Shown in pieces: positions 1-8,151 of a stretch of 64,000 nt of DNA (positions are counted from its first letter, which is position 1; every line of letters starts with the position of its first letter). Origin of the DNA: Nonomuraea fuscirosea (GTDB lineage: Bacteria > Actinomycetota > Actinomycetes > Streptosporangiales > Streptosporangiaceae); the NCBI RefSeq assembly GCF_003001935.1, contig NZ_PVNG01000004.1:248001-312000 (forward strand), in the 5' to 3' direction. The notes below the pieces were generated by a model. It did no database searches. It saw only the letters and a program-made list of their open reading frames with translations, and was not told the DNA's origin. The translations under genes were made by a program, and so were the position numbers.

Positions 1-483
1 CAGCCGGGGCCGCAGGGCGAACGGCGTGCCGGCGGGGCACCGGTCGGCGACGCTCTGGGCGAGCTCTTCCGTCGCGGCGCGCAGGCGGGCGGAGACGCGA
101 TGCCGGATGGCGGGCGCCATGATCTCGCGCAGCCGCCGATGCCCCTGGCCGTCCAGCCTGCCCAGCCCCTGCGGGCCGATGACCGGCTCCTGCACGCGGT
201 TGGCCTCCGCGGAGTCGATGACGCCGCCGGGAGCGCGGAAGACGTCTCTGACCAGGCCGGGGTCGGCCAGCATCACCGCCTTGCCGATGCCGGGGAACCA
301 CAGGCCGAACATGCCGTCCGTACGGCCGAACATGCGGTCGACCACGCCGTCCCCCATGATCAGGGCGGCCGGCAGCACCACGCTGCCCAGCCACGGCTCC
401 AGGGGGTGGCGGCGGCCGTGCGCACCGGCGGGCCGGCCTCCGGGATCCGGTGCACCTGGGCATGCGCCGAGCGCGTCGATCAT
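1..483 (-). CDS. Cytochrome P450, N-terminal part (cut by window edge)
   Basis: The reading frame starts at the ATG complementary to 481-483, with AGGA just upstream, and runs 161 codons without a stop to the window edge. It holds the N-terminal third of a bacterial class I P450. The run RLDGQGHRRLREIMAPA (about residues 114-130) is the usual P450 helix-C motif, whose His and Arg contact the heme propionate. The segment before it (FPGIGKAVMLADPGLVRDVF) matches the beta-1/helix-B region. The I-helix, ExxR and heme-Cys loop lie outside the window, so substrate and integrity are unknown. It is divergent from the SDR gene at 730. Confidence 0.85.
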   Translation of the reverse strand, partial: MIDALGACPGAPDPGGRPAGAHGRRHPLEPWLGSVVLPAALIMGDGVVDRMFGRTDGMFGLWFPGIGKAVMLADPGLVRDVFRAPGGVIDSAEANRVQEPVIGPQGLGRLDGQGHRRLREIMAPAIRHRVSARLRAATEELAQSVADRCPAGTPFALRPRL

Positions 484-643
484 GAAGTCCTAATCCGATT
501 CGGGTCACTCGTTCTCGTGACACTCAACCATAGCGAAGCGTGACCATCCGTGATGTTACTGTGACGACCCAGGGTGGCGCCCCAGCCCCGCGCGACCCTC
601 CCCACTCGGCCGGCGAGGCCCGGCACACCCTGAGGAGCCACCA
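484..643. promoter_or_regulatory. Divergent promoter region between P450 and SDR genes
   Basis: About 160 bp without a gene separates the P450 start from the small reading frame at 644. It must hold promoters for both directions. It is locally less GC-rich around 485-560 and contains several short GTGAC/GTCAC elements (near 507, 517, 540 and 561) that could be half-sites for a regulator, but I cannot define one clean dyad. Confidence 0.35.
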
Positions 644-730
644 GTGATCGACGCCCCCGCACCCGCCCGGCACCGCCTTCCACCGGGTCACGCCGCCTCG
701 CGCGGGCCGGGGGCCGGGGGGCGGTGGTGA
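644..730 (+). CDS. Short upstream ORF (28 aa) coupled to the SDR gene
   Basis: A GTG start at 644 has a good Shine-Dalgarno sequence (GAGGAG at 632-637, 6 bases upstream). The 28-codon frame ends in a TGA at 728-730 that overlaps the ATG of the next gene (TGATG). The peptide (begins MIDAPAPARHRL) has no recognised domain. The arrangement suggests translational coupling. It may be a coupling leader ORF or a remnant 5' end; I have no functional evidence. Confidence 0.35.
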   Translation: MIDAPAPARHRLPPGHAASRGPGAGGRW

Positions 731-1749
731 TGCGGTATCTGGTCACCGGGGCCACCGGCTTCGTGGGTGCGCATCTGACGCGGGCGATCCTGGCCCGTGG
801 CGGCAGGGTGACCGCGCTCGTCCGCCGTCCCGGGCGCGCCGGGACGCTGCGTGAGCTGGGTGTGCGTGTGGTCGAAGGGGATCTTGCCACGGGCCGGGGC
901 CTGGGCGAGGCACTGCGGGGGGCCGACCGGGTGATCCACCTGGCGGCGGTGGTCAAGGCGCGGACCGGCGCGGAGTTCTGGGCGGTCAACCGTGACGGCA
1001 CCGCCCGCCTCGTCCGCGCCATGGCCGCCATGCCCGAGCCGCCGCGCCTGGTGGTGTGCTCCTCGCTGGCCGCCGCCGGACCCGCGCGGGGCAGCGGGCC
1101 CGTCTCCGTGTACGGCGCCAGCAAACGGGCGGCGGAACAGGTCGTGCGCGAGTACGCGGATCGGGTGCCGGCGGTCATCCTGCGGCCCGGCATCGTGTAC
1201 GGCCCCGGAGAGCCCGCCCTGGTTCCGGCGCTGCTGCGCATGATCCGCCTCGGGCTGGTGGCCAAGCCCGGCTTCGGGCCGCGCCGCTACGGCCTGATCT
1301 ACGTGGACGACCTGTGCGCGGCCCTGCTCGCCGCCGCCGAGCGCGGCACGACAGTCCGGGCCGGCGACCCCGCCGCGGGCGTCCACCCGCTGAGCGACGG
1401 CGTCGCCTACCGGTGGCAGGACATCTGCGCCGCCGTCGCCGCGGCGGCGGGCCTGCGCGCCCCGGTCGTGCTGCCCGTCCCCGTGCCCCTGCTGGCCGCC
1501 GTGACCGCGCTGGCCGGCCTCGCCGCGCGGCTGCCCGGCCTGGGCGGCGACGTGCCCGCGCTGAACAGGGACAAGGTACGCGAGCTGCGCCACGCCGACT
1601 GGACCTGCACCCCGGCGAGCGCCCAGCACGACCTGGGCTTCACCCCTGCCACCTCGCTCCTGGACGGCCTCAGAACCGCCCTGTCCGCCGCGGCCGGCCA
1701 GTCGCCGGGCGGTGAGCCGGACGCCGGGGTCAGGGCTGGACGTGGGTGA
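730..1749 (+). CDS. Extended SDR: NAD-dependent epimerase/dehydratase
   Basis: A 339-residue Rossmann-fold enzyme of the extended short-chain dehydrogenase family, which acts on nucleotide sugars, sterols or related alcohols. TGATGFVG near the N-terminus is the dinucleotide-binding glycine motif. HLAAVV at about 70 and the active-site Tyr and Lys in SVYGASK at about 125-131 complete the signature. In-frame GTG codons at 724 and 727 are alternative starts; ATG 730 fits the TGATG coupling to the upstream small ORF. The last 20 bp overlap the end of the convergent isomerase gene. Substrate is not evident. Confidence 0.85.
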   Translation: MRYLVTGATGFVGAHLTRAILARGGRVTALVRRPGRAGTLRELGVRVVEGDLATGRGLGEALRGADRVIHLAAVVKARTGAEFWAVNRDGTARLVRAMAAMPEPPRLVVCSSLAAAGPARGSGPVSVYGASKRAAEQVVREYADRVPAVILRPGIVYGPGEPALVPALLRMIRLGLVAKPGFGPRRYGLIYVDDLCAALLAAAERGTTVRAGDPAAGVHPLSDGVAYRWQDICAAVAAAAGLRAPVVLPVPVPLLAAVTALAGLAARLPGLGGDVPALNRDKVRELRHADWTCTPASAQHDLGFTPATSLLDGLRTALSAAAGQSPGGEPDAGVRAGRG

Positions 1750-3247
1750 TGTCCGCGCCGATCAGGTCGGCCACCGCCCGCAGGTCGGCCAGGCGGTGGC
1801 CCGTGCCCAGGGCCCAGTGGTGCGAGATGCCGCCGGCGCTCCACGCGTCCGTCCACTCGCCGGGGTCGCAGCCGAAGTCCACCCGGGACGTCGTGTTGCC
1901 GATCCGCAGCAGCGGCCCCTCCACGACCTCGCCCTCGGACACGACGAAGCCGTAACTCCCGTCCCTGGCCTGCCGCAGCCCGAACGCGGTCACCGGACCC
2001 CGCGTCACGTCGAACTCGACCGACACGCCCCACCCGCGCTTGCCGTGATAGACGCCGAGCCCGCGCAGCAGCGGGCGGCGGGAGCTGATGGCCAGGTGGG
2101 CGGGGCCGTCGTGGCCCATCTCCACGTGACCGCGGGCGAAGTCGAGCGCCTGGAACTCGGTGAAGGAGCCGCCGCCGCCCAGCCGGTCCATGATGAGCAT
2201 GGCCAGGGACGTACGCAGCTCGTACTCGCCGGCGGCCGGCACCCCGCGCGCCGTGAGGAGGGACGCCCCGAGGATCATGCCCGCCCCGAGCCGCTCGTGG
2301 ATCTCGCCGTCCAGGCCGCGGTGGTAGTAGGCCAGGCTGTCCAGGGCGAAGTCCTCGACCAGGCGGTCCAGGCCGACCGACACGCGGGCCGCCCAGGCCA
2401 GGTCCTCCTCGTTCACCGAGTCGGCCAGCTCGAACACCTCACGCGCCAGGTTCACCCGCCCCGCCGCCTCGGCGTCGGTGACCTTCTCCGTGCGCACCCG
2501 CAGATCGTCGAACTCCAGCACCTCCACGTGCCCGCCGAAGTTCGCGCTGACCAGCGTCAGATCGGTGGCCACGTCCATCATGCCCGGATACAGGTGCCCC
2601 ATGAGGCCGTGCCGCCCGTGCCGCAGCGCGGCCCGTACACCCGCCGCCCTGACCCAGCGCCCGATCCGCTGCCACGCCCGCTCGTCCTCCAGATAGCCCG
2701 AGACGGAACGGAACGGGATGCCGCAGCGGGTGAAGGCGTTGGCCATCTCCGGCAGGGGACAGGCGCCGCAGTAGGCCAGCCACTGGCCGGTGTCGAACGT
2801 CGCGTGCTCCATCGACTCCGTCGGCTGCAGGTTGATCAGCAGCACGGGGGCGCCGCTGCGCTGGGCGATCGGCACGAGCATGGTGGCCGTCATGTACGTC
2901 GTCAGGAAGCCGACGATCAGGTCGCAGCCGGCCGCCCGCAGCCGCTCCGCCGCCGCGGCCCCCTCCTCGGCGTCGGAGATGAAACCGACGTCCACCACCT
3001 CCGCGTCCAGCTCGCGCATCCGCTCGGAGACGCGCGCGGCCGAGCGCTGGAGCTGGGGGAGGAGGTCGGGGAACTGCGGCCAGTAGGCCCCCAGGCCGCC
3101 CGCGACCAGGCCCACCTTGACGCGGCGCGGGGTGATCCTGGGCAGAGCGCCGCCGCCGTTCTCCGGGCCGGCGTTCTGGCTGGTCGCGCTACCGGTCGTG
3201 CTGCTGATCCCGCTGCTGATCCTGTTGCTGGTTCCGCTGCTGGTCAC
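1730..3247 (-). CDS. L-arabinose/L-fucose isomerase-like sugar isomerase
   Basis: About 505 residues with the AraA/FucI fold pattern: a Rossmann-like N-terminal part starting KVGLVAGGLGAYWPQFP at about residue 40, a middle part, and a C-terminal part carrying candidate metal ligands (Glu in AAGEYELR, Glu and His in FTEFQALDFARGHVEMGH, His in GGISHHW). The family interconverts aldoses and ketoses with Mn2+. I chose GTG 3247, which sits 6 bases after AAGGGAG; a TTG 24 bp upstream has no such site. The first 35 residues are a Ser/Thr/Gly-rich extension. It follows the PhoD and discoidin genes on the same strand. Exact sugar unknown. Confidence 0.75.
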   Translation of the reverse strand: MTSSGTSNRISSGISSTTGSATSQNAGPENGGGALPRITPRRVKVGLVAGGLGAYWPQFPDLLPQLQRSAARVSERMRELDAEVVDVGFISDAEEGAAAAERLRAAGCDLIVGFLTTYMTATMLVPIAQRSGAPVLLINLQPTESMEHATFDTGQWLAYCGACPLPEMANAFTRCGIPFRSVSGYLEDERAWQRIGRWVRAAGVRAALRHGRHGLMGHLYPGMMDVATDLTLVSANFGGHVEVLEFDDLRVRTEKVTDAEAAGRVNLAREVFELADSVNEEDLAWAARVSVGLDRLVEDFALDSLAYYHRGLDGEIHERLGAGMILGASLLTARGVPAAGEYELRTSLAMLIMDRLGGGGSFTEFQALDFARGHVEMGHDGPAHLAISSRRPLLRGLGVYHGKRGWGVSVEFDVTRGPVTAFGLRQARDGSYGFVVSEGEVVEGPLLRIGNTTSRVDFGCDPGEWTDAWSAGGISHHWALGTGHRLADLRAVADLIGADITHVQP

Positions 3248-3293
3248 CGTGCTCTCCCTTGCTGCTCTCAAGGCCCGCTGCCCCGGTGGTCAC

Positions 3294-4190
3294 TCAGCGG
3301 GCTTCGACCTCGATGATGCGTGTGTAGTCGTTCGCGCCGTTCGACGCCAGGGCGACGATGCGGACGTCCTCGGCGGTGACGGGCGCGAAGTCGGATCGAG
3401 CCGTCCCCGCGGTGTTGCCGCGCACCTGCGCGACCGTCTGCCACGCCCCGCCGCCGGCCCGCACCTGGACGTCCCAGTCACGCAGCCCGTACCTGGACGC
3501 CGGATACCGCTCGGTGTCCAGCGTGTAGAGGTCCACCCTGGACACCTGCCGGGCGCCGCCCAGCGCCACGGCCACGGTGTCCGGCCAGGACCTGGCGGTG
3601 GCGTCGTTCCAGCCGTTGCCGCCGGCCCAGCCGTTGGACGAGCGGTCGCCGTCGGCCACGCTGCAGGGCGGGTAGTTGGCGTTGACGTGCTGGGAGGAGG
3701 CGGTGACGGGCCGGCGCAGCGCCAGGTTGCCGCCGTTGTCGAGCCCGTCCACCGGCACGACCTCGACGGGGACCTTCAGCGTGCTCGACGGCGTGCGCAG
3801 CCGCAGTCCGTACGTGCCCTCGCCGGTGCCGGGCGGCACGGCCACCAGCAGCTTCGCGCGCACCTCGTAGCCGGGCGGGAGATAGCTGGTCAGCATCGTG
3901 CGGGAGGCGGTCAGCGGCGGGTCCACCTCGACCCGCATGGTGGCGTACGCGGCCTTCTTCGCCTCGCTGCGCATGCCGATCCGCAGCGTGGCGGGGCAGG
4001 CCGGGTCCACGCCGAGCGGCGCGATCAGCTTGGCCGCCCCGGCGGTGGGGGTGAGTTCGCCCGTGCCCTTGGAGACGCCCGGTTCGACCTGGACGGAGAC
4101 CGCCTGCGGGGGAGTCTCGGGCTCGGGGGTGGCCGGTGGAGTGCCGAGCATCGGGACGAGGGCGAGGGCCCCGGCGGTGAGGATGCGCAT
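3294..4190 (-). CDS. Secreted F5/8-type C (discoidin) domain protein
   Basis: 298 residues: a signal peptide (about 1-20), an immunoglobulin-like middle part resembling NEW3/NPCBM-associated domains (about 30-145), and a C-terminal F5/8-type C carbohydrate-binding domain (about 152-298) with the typical opening NLALRRPVTASSQ, the WPDTVAVAL strand and the closing ARSDF...VRIVAL...IEVEAR pattern. The ATG is preceded by AAGGGAC. It probably binds extracellular glycans; no catalytic domain is visible. Its stop is 13 bp beyond the upstream PhoD gene, so the two are likely cotranscribed, possibly with the isomerase gene 46 bp downstream. Confidence 0.75.
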   Translation of the reverse strand: MRILTAGALALVPMLGTPPATPEPETPPQAVSVQVEPGVSKGTGELTPTAGAAKLIAPLGVDPACPATLRIGMRSEAKKAAYATMRVEVDPPLTASRTMLTSYLPPGYEVRAKLLVAVPPGTGEGTYGLRLRTPSSTLKVPVEVVPVDGLDNGGNLALRRPVTASSQHVNANYPPCSVADGDRSSNGWAGGNGWNDATARSWPDTVAVALGGARQVSRVDLYTLDTERYPASRYGLRDWDVQVRAGGGAWQTVAQVRGNTAGTARSDFAPVTAEDVRIVALASNGANDYTRIIEVEAR

Positions 4191-4203
4191 GATCTGTCCC
4201 TTC

Positions 4204-5775
4204 CTAGAGCACGTGCAGGCCGGGGGCGCCGTCGAGGGTGACCAGGCTGGCGCGGGTGGAGACGGGGGCGCCGGGGCGGTCCACGTACGGGACGACCTTG
4301 AAGTCCGAGCGCCACTGGCCGCGGGTGACCTCGCAGGACACGTAGCCGCGCTGGTAGCTGGAGAAACGCAGATGCGGGTTGGCCGGGTCGGTGCCGCCGG
4401 GCGGCACGCCCTGGGTGGGATTTCCGTTGCCGCCGCTGCTGACCGAGGTGCAGACGAACTCCACGCCGACGGCCGGCGCGGCGGGATCGTCGAAGTCGCG
4501 TCTGAGGTCGCCGGCCAGGTTGTAGTGGATGTCGCCGGTCAGCACCACGGGGTTGCCGACCTCGCGCTCGGCGATGCCGCCGAGCAGGCGGTCCTTGGCC
4601 GCCTTGTAGCCGTCCCACAGGTCCATGCTGAGCCGCTGCGCCGGGCCCGGGTCGTAGTCGAGCTGCATCATGGCGACCTGCTGGGCGAGCACGTTCCACC
4701 TGGCGCGGGAGGCGCCGAGGCCGTCGAGCAGCCAGCGCTCCTGCGCGGCGCCGATCATCTGCCGCGCCGGGTCCAGCCGGTCGGCGCAGTCCACCTGCTG
4801 GCCGTCGCCGCAGACCTGGTCGTCGCGGTACTGGCGGGTGTCGAGCACGTTGAACTCGGCCAGGTCGCCGAAGGTGAACCGGCGGTAGATGCGGGCGTCG
4901 GGGCCCTCGGCGGAGGGCAGGCGGACGGGCATGTTCTCCCAGAAGGCGCGGAAGGCGTTGGCCCTGATCACCAGGTAGTCCTGCTCGCTCACCTCGCCGC
5001 CGGGGCCGTACCGGCCGGCCCAGTTGTCCAGCACCTCGTGGTCGTCCCAGGTGACGATCCAGGGCGCGCGGTGGTGGGCGGCCTGCAGGTCGGGGTCGCT
5101 CTTGTAGAGGCCGTACTGGACGCGGAAGCGGTCGAGGGTGTCGCACTGCACCCGGAACTGCTCGGGCACCGGCGTGTTGCGGTTGCCGCCCGTCGGCACG
5201 ATGCCGAACTCGTAGATGTAGTCGCCGAGGTGGAAGACCACGTCGGGGTTCTCGTCGGCGAGGTGGCGGTAGGCGGTGTAGTAGCCGTCCTGCCACGACG
5301 CGCAGGAGGCGAAGGCCAGGCGCAGCGACTCGGGGCTGCTGCGCGGGGCGGGGGCGGTCCTGGTCCGGCCGACGGGGCTGAGCTCGGAGCCGGTGCGGAA
5401 GCGGTAGAAGTACTCGCGGCCGGGGCGCAGGCCCTTGGCGTCCACGTGCACGGAGTGGCCGTACTCCGGCGTGGCCCAGGCGGAGCCGTGACGGACGCGG
5501 CGGGCGAACGCCTCGTCCTCGGCGACCTCCCAGTCGACCTTGATCTTGTTGTACGGCAGCCCGCCGAGCGGCTCCAGCGGCTCGGGCGCCAGGCGGGTCC
5601 ACAGCACGACCCGGTCGGGCAGCGGATCACCGGAGGCGACGCCGAGCTTGAAGGGATAGTCCGCGGTTCTGGCCGTGGCCGGCGCGGTCCAGGGGTCGGC
5701 CAGGTCGGAGGTGAAGGCGAGAGCGAAGGCGGCGCCGCCTAAGCCCAGAAAGCCCCGGCGTGAGGGATGAGGCAT
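4204..5775 (-). CDS. phoD: PhoD-like alkaline phosphatase/phosphodiesterase
   Basis: About 523 residues. MPHPSRRGFLGLGGAAF is a twin-arginine (Tat) signal, so the enzyme is exported folded. Family motifs are all present: GVASGDPLPDRVVLWTRL, the metal-site segments HLGDYIYEFG and TWDDHEVLDNW, and LTGDIHYN. PhoD enzymes hydrolyse phosphomono- and diesters using Fe/Ca. ATG 5775 with AGGAAG upstream was preferred over a start 45 bp earlier because it places the Tat motif at the N-terminus. It heads a minus-strand unit with the discoidin protein. A glycan or teichoic-acid phosphodiester substrate is possible but inferred. Confidence 0.88.
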   Translation of the reverse strand: MPHPSRRGFLGLGGAAFALAFTSDLADPWTAPATARTADYPFKLGVASGDPLPDRVVLWTRLAPEPLEPLGGLPYNKIKVDWEVAEDEAFARRVRHGSAWATPEYGHSVHVDAKGLRPGREYFYRFRTGSELSPVGRTRTAPAPRSSPESLRLAFASCASWQDGYYTAYRHLADENPDVVFHLGDYIYEFGIVPTGGNRNTPVPEQFRVQCDTLDRFRVQYGLYKSDPDLQAAHHRAPWIVTWDDHEVLDNWAGRYGPGGEVSEQDYLVIRANAFRAFWENMPVRLPSAEGPDARIYRRFTFGDLAEFNVLDTRQYRDDQVCGDGQQVDCADRLDPARQMIGAAQERWLLDGLGASRARWNVLAQQVAMMQLDYDPGPAQRLSMDLWDGYKAAKDRLLGGIAEREVGNPVVLTGDIHYNLAGDLRRDFDDPAAPAVGVEFVCTSVSSGGNGNPTQGVPPGGTDPANPHLRFSSYQRGYVSCEVTRGQWRSDFKVVPYVDRPGAPVSTRASLVTLDGAPGLHVL

Positions 5776-5825
5776 GTCGCTTCCTAGTCTGGGGGGACGA
5801 AAGCCCTCACTTTCTAGCAAGCAGG

Positions 5826-5868
5826 CCCGTTCTTAACAAGACACGAGTTAAAAATAACGACTTCGAGC
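5826..5868 (-). promoter_or_regulatory. AT-rich promoter/operator patch upstream of phoD
   Basis: This patch is strikingly A/T-rich for the window and holds an inverted repeat TTAAC (5833-5837) / GTTAA (5847-5851) with a 9-base spacer. It sits in the gap between the DeoR gene stop and the phoD start and is the natural place for the phoD promoter. Actinobacterial phoD genes are often PhoP-controlled, but I do not see clean 11-bp PHO-box repeats here. Confidence 0.4.
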
Positions 5869-5869
5869 G

Positions 5870-6655
5870 TTACAGCTCCGCCACCAGGACGTTCCCGTGG
5901 TGGTCGCGCAGCCGCTGGAGCAGGTCGGCCGGGGCGTTGGCGTCGACCACCACCACGTCGAAGTCGGCCAGCGGCGCCACCCGGTGCAGCGCCACCCGGG
6001 CCAGCTTGGAGCCGTCCACGGCCAGCACCCGCCGCGACGCCGAGCGCAGCATCGCCCGCTTGACCAGCACGATCTCCTGCTCCTGGTGGTAGGCGTACTC
6101 CTCGGAGACGGCCGAGGTGGAGACCACGGCCAGATCGGTGTTCACCGCCTCGACCGCGTCCACGCAGCCGAGGCCGAGAAACGAATCATGTGTGGCGTGA
6201 TATTCACCGCCGAGCGCGATGAGCCGGAGGTCGGGGCGGCCGGCCAGCAGCCTGATCGCCTCCAGGAAGTTCGTCACGACGGTCAGCGGGAGCAGCTCGT
6301 CCAGGTGGCGGGCCACGGCCAGCGCGGTCGTGGAGTCGTCGAGCATCACCGAGCCGCCCGGCTCGATCAGCCCCGCCACCACCCGGGCGATGGCGTCCTT
6401 CTCGGCCGTGTGCGCCTTGAGCCGGTAGGCGATGTTGCTCTCCCACACGTTGCTGGCCTGGGCGGTCGCGCCGCCCCTGACCTTGCGCACCATGCCCTGG
6501 CGGGCCAGCTCGTCGAGGTCGCGGTGGACGGTCATCAGGCTGACCCCGAAGCTCTCGGCGAGCTCCGTGACGGAGGCGGAGCCCCGGCGCACGATGTGCT
6601 CGGCCATGCCCTGCCATCGCACCGACCTGCTGGAGGTGTGCTGACGCGTGTTCAC
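5870..6655 (-). CDS. DeoR-family transcriptional regulator of sugar operon
   Basis: About 261 residues: an N-terminal helix-turn-helix with the DeoR signature (SVTELAESFGVSLMTVHRDLDEL, about 28-50, then KVRGGA) and a C-terminal sugar-phosphate-sensing DeoRC domain (LDDSTTALAVARHL, GGEYHATHDSFLG, AVDGSKL). DeoR proteins usually repress sugar operons until a phosphorylated sugar binds. GTG 6655 has GGAGAGGA 5 bases upstream; the longer frame would add about 38 unlikely residues. It is divergent from the ABC/glycosidase operon at 6850, so that operon is the probable target. Confidence 0.88.
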   Translation of the reverse strand: MNTRQHTSSRSVRWQGMAEHIVRRGSASVTELAESFGVSLMTVHRDLDELARQGMVRKVRGGATAQASNVWESNIAYRLKAHTAEKDAIARVVAGLIEPGGSVMLDDSTTALAVARHLDELLPLTVVTNFLEAIRLLAGRPDLRLIALGGEYHATHDSFLGLGCVDAVEAVNTDLAVVSTSAVSEEYAYHQEQEIVLVKRAMLRSASRRVLAVDGSKLARVALHRVAPLADFDVVVVDANAPADLLQRLRDHHGNVLVAEL

Positions 6656-6740
6656 CTGGGTCCTCTCCGGTGTCGGACGGCAGCGAATCCTACTCTTGAC
6701 ACCCCGCTCGGGCGACTCGTACCCTCCAGCCACCGCCGCT

Positions 6741-6795
6741 TTTAACATCATTGTTTGTGAAGTTAACAACGGTGGTACACGATTAAAACGTTCGC
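6741..6795. promoter_or_regulatory. Candidate DeoR operator and divergent promoter
   Basis: The 195-bp gap between the DeoR gene and the ABC operon holds an A/T-rich island. Within it TTGTT (6751-6755) and AACAA (6765-6769) form a dyad, overlapping TTAAC-type elements at 6742 and GTTAAC at 6762-6767, followed by GATTAAAACGTT near 6781. Such TTAAC-containing dyads suit a DeoR-type operator overlapping promoters. Assignment to this repressor is inference from position. Confidence 0.5.
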
Positions 6796-6849
6796 ATCCA
6801 GCGGCTCTCGGGGATTCACCGCACGTCGTACGACCGAGGAGACAGCGAC

Positions 6850-8151
6850 ATGACCGACCTGCTGCACCAGGCCAGGCTGAGCCGAGGGCAGTTCCTGCGC
6901 GTGATGGGCGGTCTGGCCGCGGCCACGCTGGCCACGGCCTGCTCCACCAGGCCCGAGACCACCGCCACCACCGGCGGCGCGGCTGCCACCGAGCTCAAGT
7001 TCATCGGCGTCGCCGACCAGAAGACGCCCATGGACGAGCTCGCCGCCGCCTACCAGAAGGCCAAGCCCACCGTCCGGCTCACCACCTCCTATGCCCCCAC
7101 CGACCAGGTGCAGACCTCGCTGCGCACCCAGCTCGGCGCCGGCAACGCCCCCGACCTGCACGTGGTCTACCCCGGCAACGGCAGCGCGATGTCGATGACC
7201 CAGATCGCCCAGGCGGGGCTGCTGGCCGACCTGTCCGCGCAGAGCTGGACGCAGACCATCCCCACCGGGTTCAAGCCCGCCTTCCAGCTCGACGGCAAGA
7301 CCTACCTGTACTCGGCCGGCTCCTCCGTGATCGGCGCCGTCTACAACAAGAAGGTCTTCGAACGGGCCGGCATCGACGCGCCGCCGACGACGTGGACCGA
7401 GTTCCTGGCCGTCTGCGACAAGCTGAAGAAGGCCGGCGTGGTGCCGATCGCGCTCGGCGCGCAGACACCGTGGGTCACCCAGCTCATCACGTACGCGCTG
7501 GTGCCCTCCACCGTCTATGCCAAGGACCCCGCGTTCGACGACAAACAGCTCGCCGGCCAGGCCACCTTCGCCGGCTCCGGCTGGCGCCAGGCCATGGAGA
7601 TGTACCTGGAGCTGCAGAAACGCGGTTACTTCAACGACAAGCCGAACGGCACCACGTTCGAGCAGCAGACGTCCATGGTCGCCACCGGCAAGGCGGGCAT
7701 GGCCGTGCAGGTGTCGGCCGTCCTGCCCGACTTCCGCAAGGCCGCCGCCTCGCCCGACGACCTGTCGATGTTCCCCGTCCCCGGCGCCGACGACGCGAAC
7801 TCCGTGTGGATCCCGGCCGGCGTCGTCGTCGGCCTGGGCGCCGGCGCCAAGGGCAAGAACGCCGAGGAGGCCAAGGCGTTCATCGACTTCCTCGGCAGGC
7901 AGGAGAACATCAACGCCTGGGCCAAGGCCATCGCCGCCATCCCGCTCACCCAGGACGCCTCCTCCAGCATCGATCCCGCCGTCCAGTCGTTCCTGCCGTT
8001 CACCAAGGACCGGGCGGTGCCGTTCATGGACCAGCGCTGGCCCAACGCCGAGGTGCAGCCCGTGCACTTCGCCGTCGTCCAGGAGCTGCTCGGCGGCGAC
8101 AGCACGATCGACGAGGCGCTGAAGAAGATGGACGAGGCCTACCGCAAGTGA
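6850..8151 (+). CDS. ABC transporter sugar-binding lipoprotein
   Basis: 433 residues, extracellular solute-binding protein family 1. The N-terminus has a hydrophobic signal ending in a lipobox around LATAC (Cys about 31), so the mature protein is membrane-anchored. The body has typical features of the family: LKFIGVADQKTPMDELAAAY, a central VWIPAGVVVGLG strand and a C-terminal helical region. GAGGAG lies 9 bases before the ATG. It is the first gene of an operon with two permeases and a glycoside hydrolase, which suggests it captures an oligosaccharide or glycoside. Confidence 0.9.
   Translation: MTDLLHQARLSRGQFLRVMGGLAAATLATACSTRPETTATTGGAAATELKFIGVADQKTPMDELAAAYQKAKPTVRLTTSYAPTDQVQTSLRTQLGAGNAPDLHVVYPGNGSAMSMTQIAQAGLLADLSAQSWTQTIPTGFKPAFQLDGKTYLYSAGSSVIGAVYNKKVFERAGIDAPPTTWTEFLAVCDKLKKAGVVPIALGAQTPWVTQLITYALVPSTVYAKDPAFDDKQLAGQATFAGSGWRQAMEMYLELQKRGYFNDKPNGTTFEQQTSMVATGKAGMAVQVSAVLPDFRKAAASPDDLSMFPVPGADDANSVWIPAGVVVGLGAGAKGKNAEEAKAFIDFLGRQENINAWAKAIAAIPLTQDASSSIDPAVQSFLPFTKDRAVPFMDQRWPNAEVQPVHFAVVQELLGGDSTIDEALKKMDEAYRK

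Noticed and set aside
1712..3316. 534-codon plus-strand frame
   Set aside because: Antisense shadow of the sugar isomerase gene; composition is Arg/Gly/His-rich with no family signature, as expected from high-GC opposite strands.
5826..5868. PhoP (PHO) box upstream of phoD
   Set aside because: Two GTTA elements occur on the minus strand, but their spacing is 21 bases and the intermediate repeat is missing, so the 11-bp direct-repeat rule is not met.
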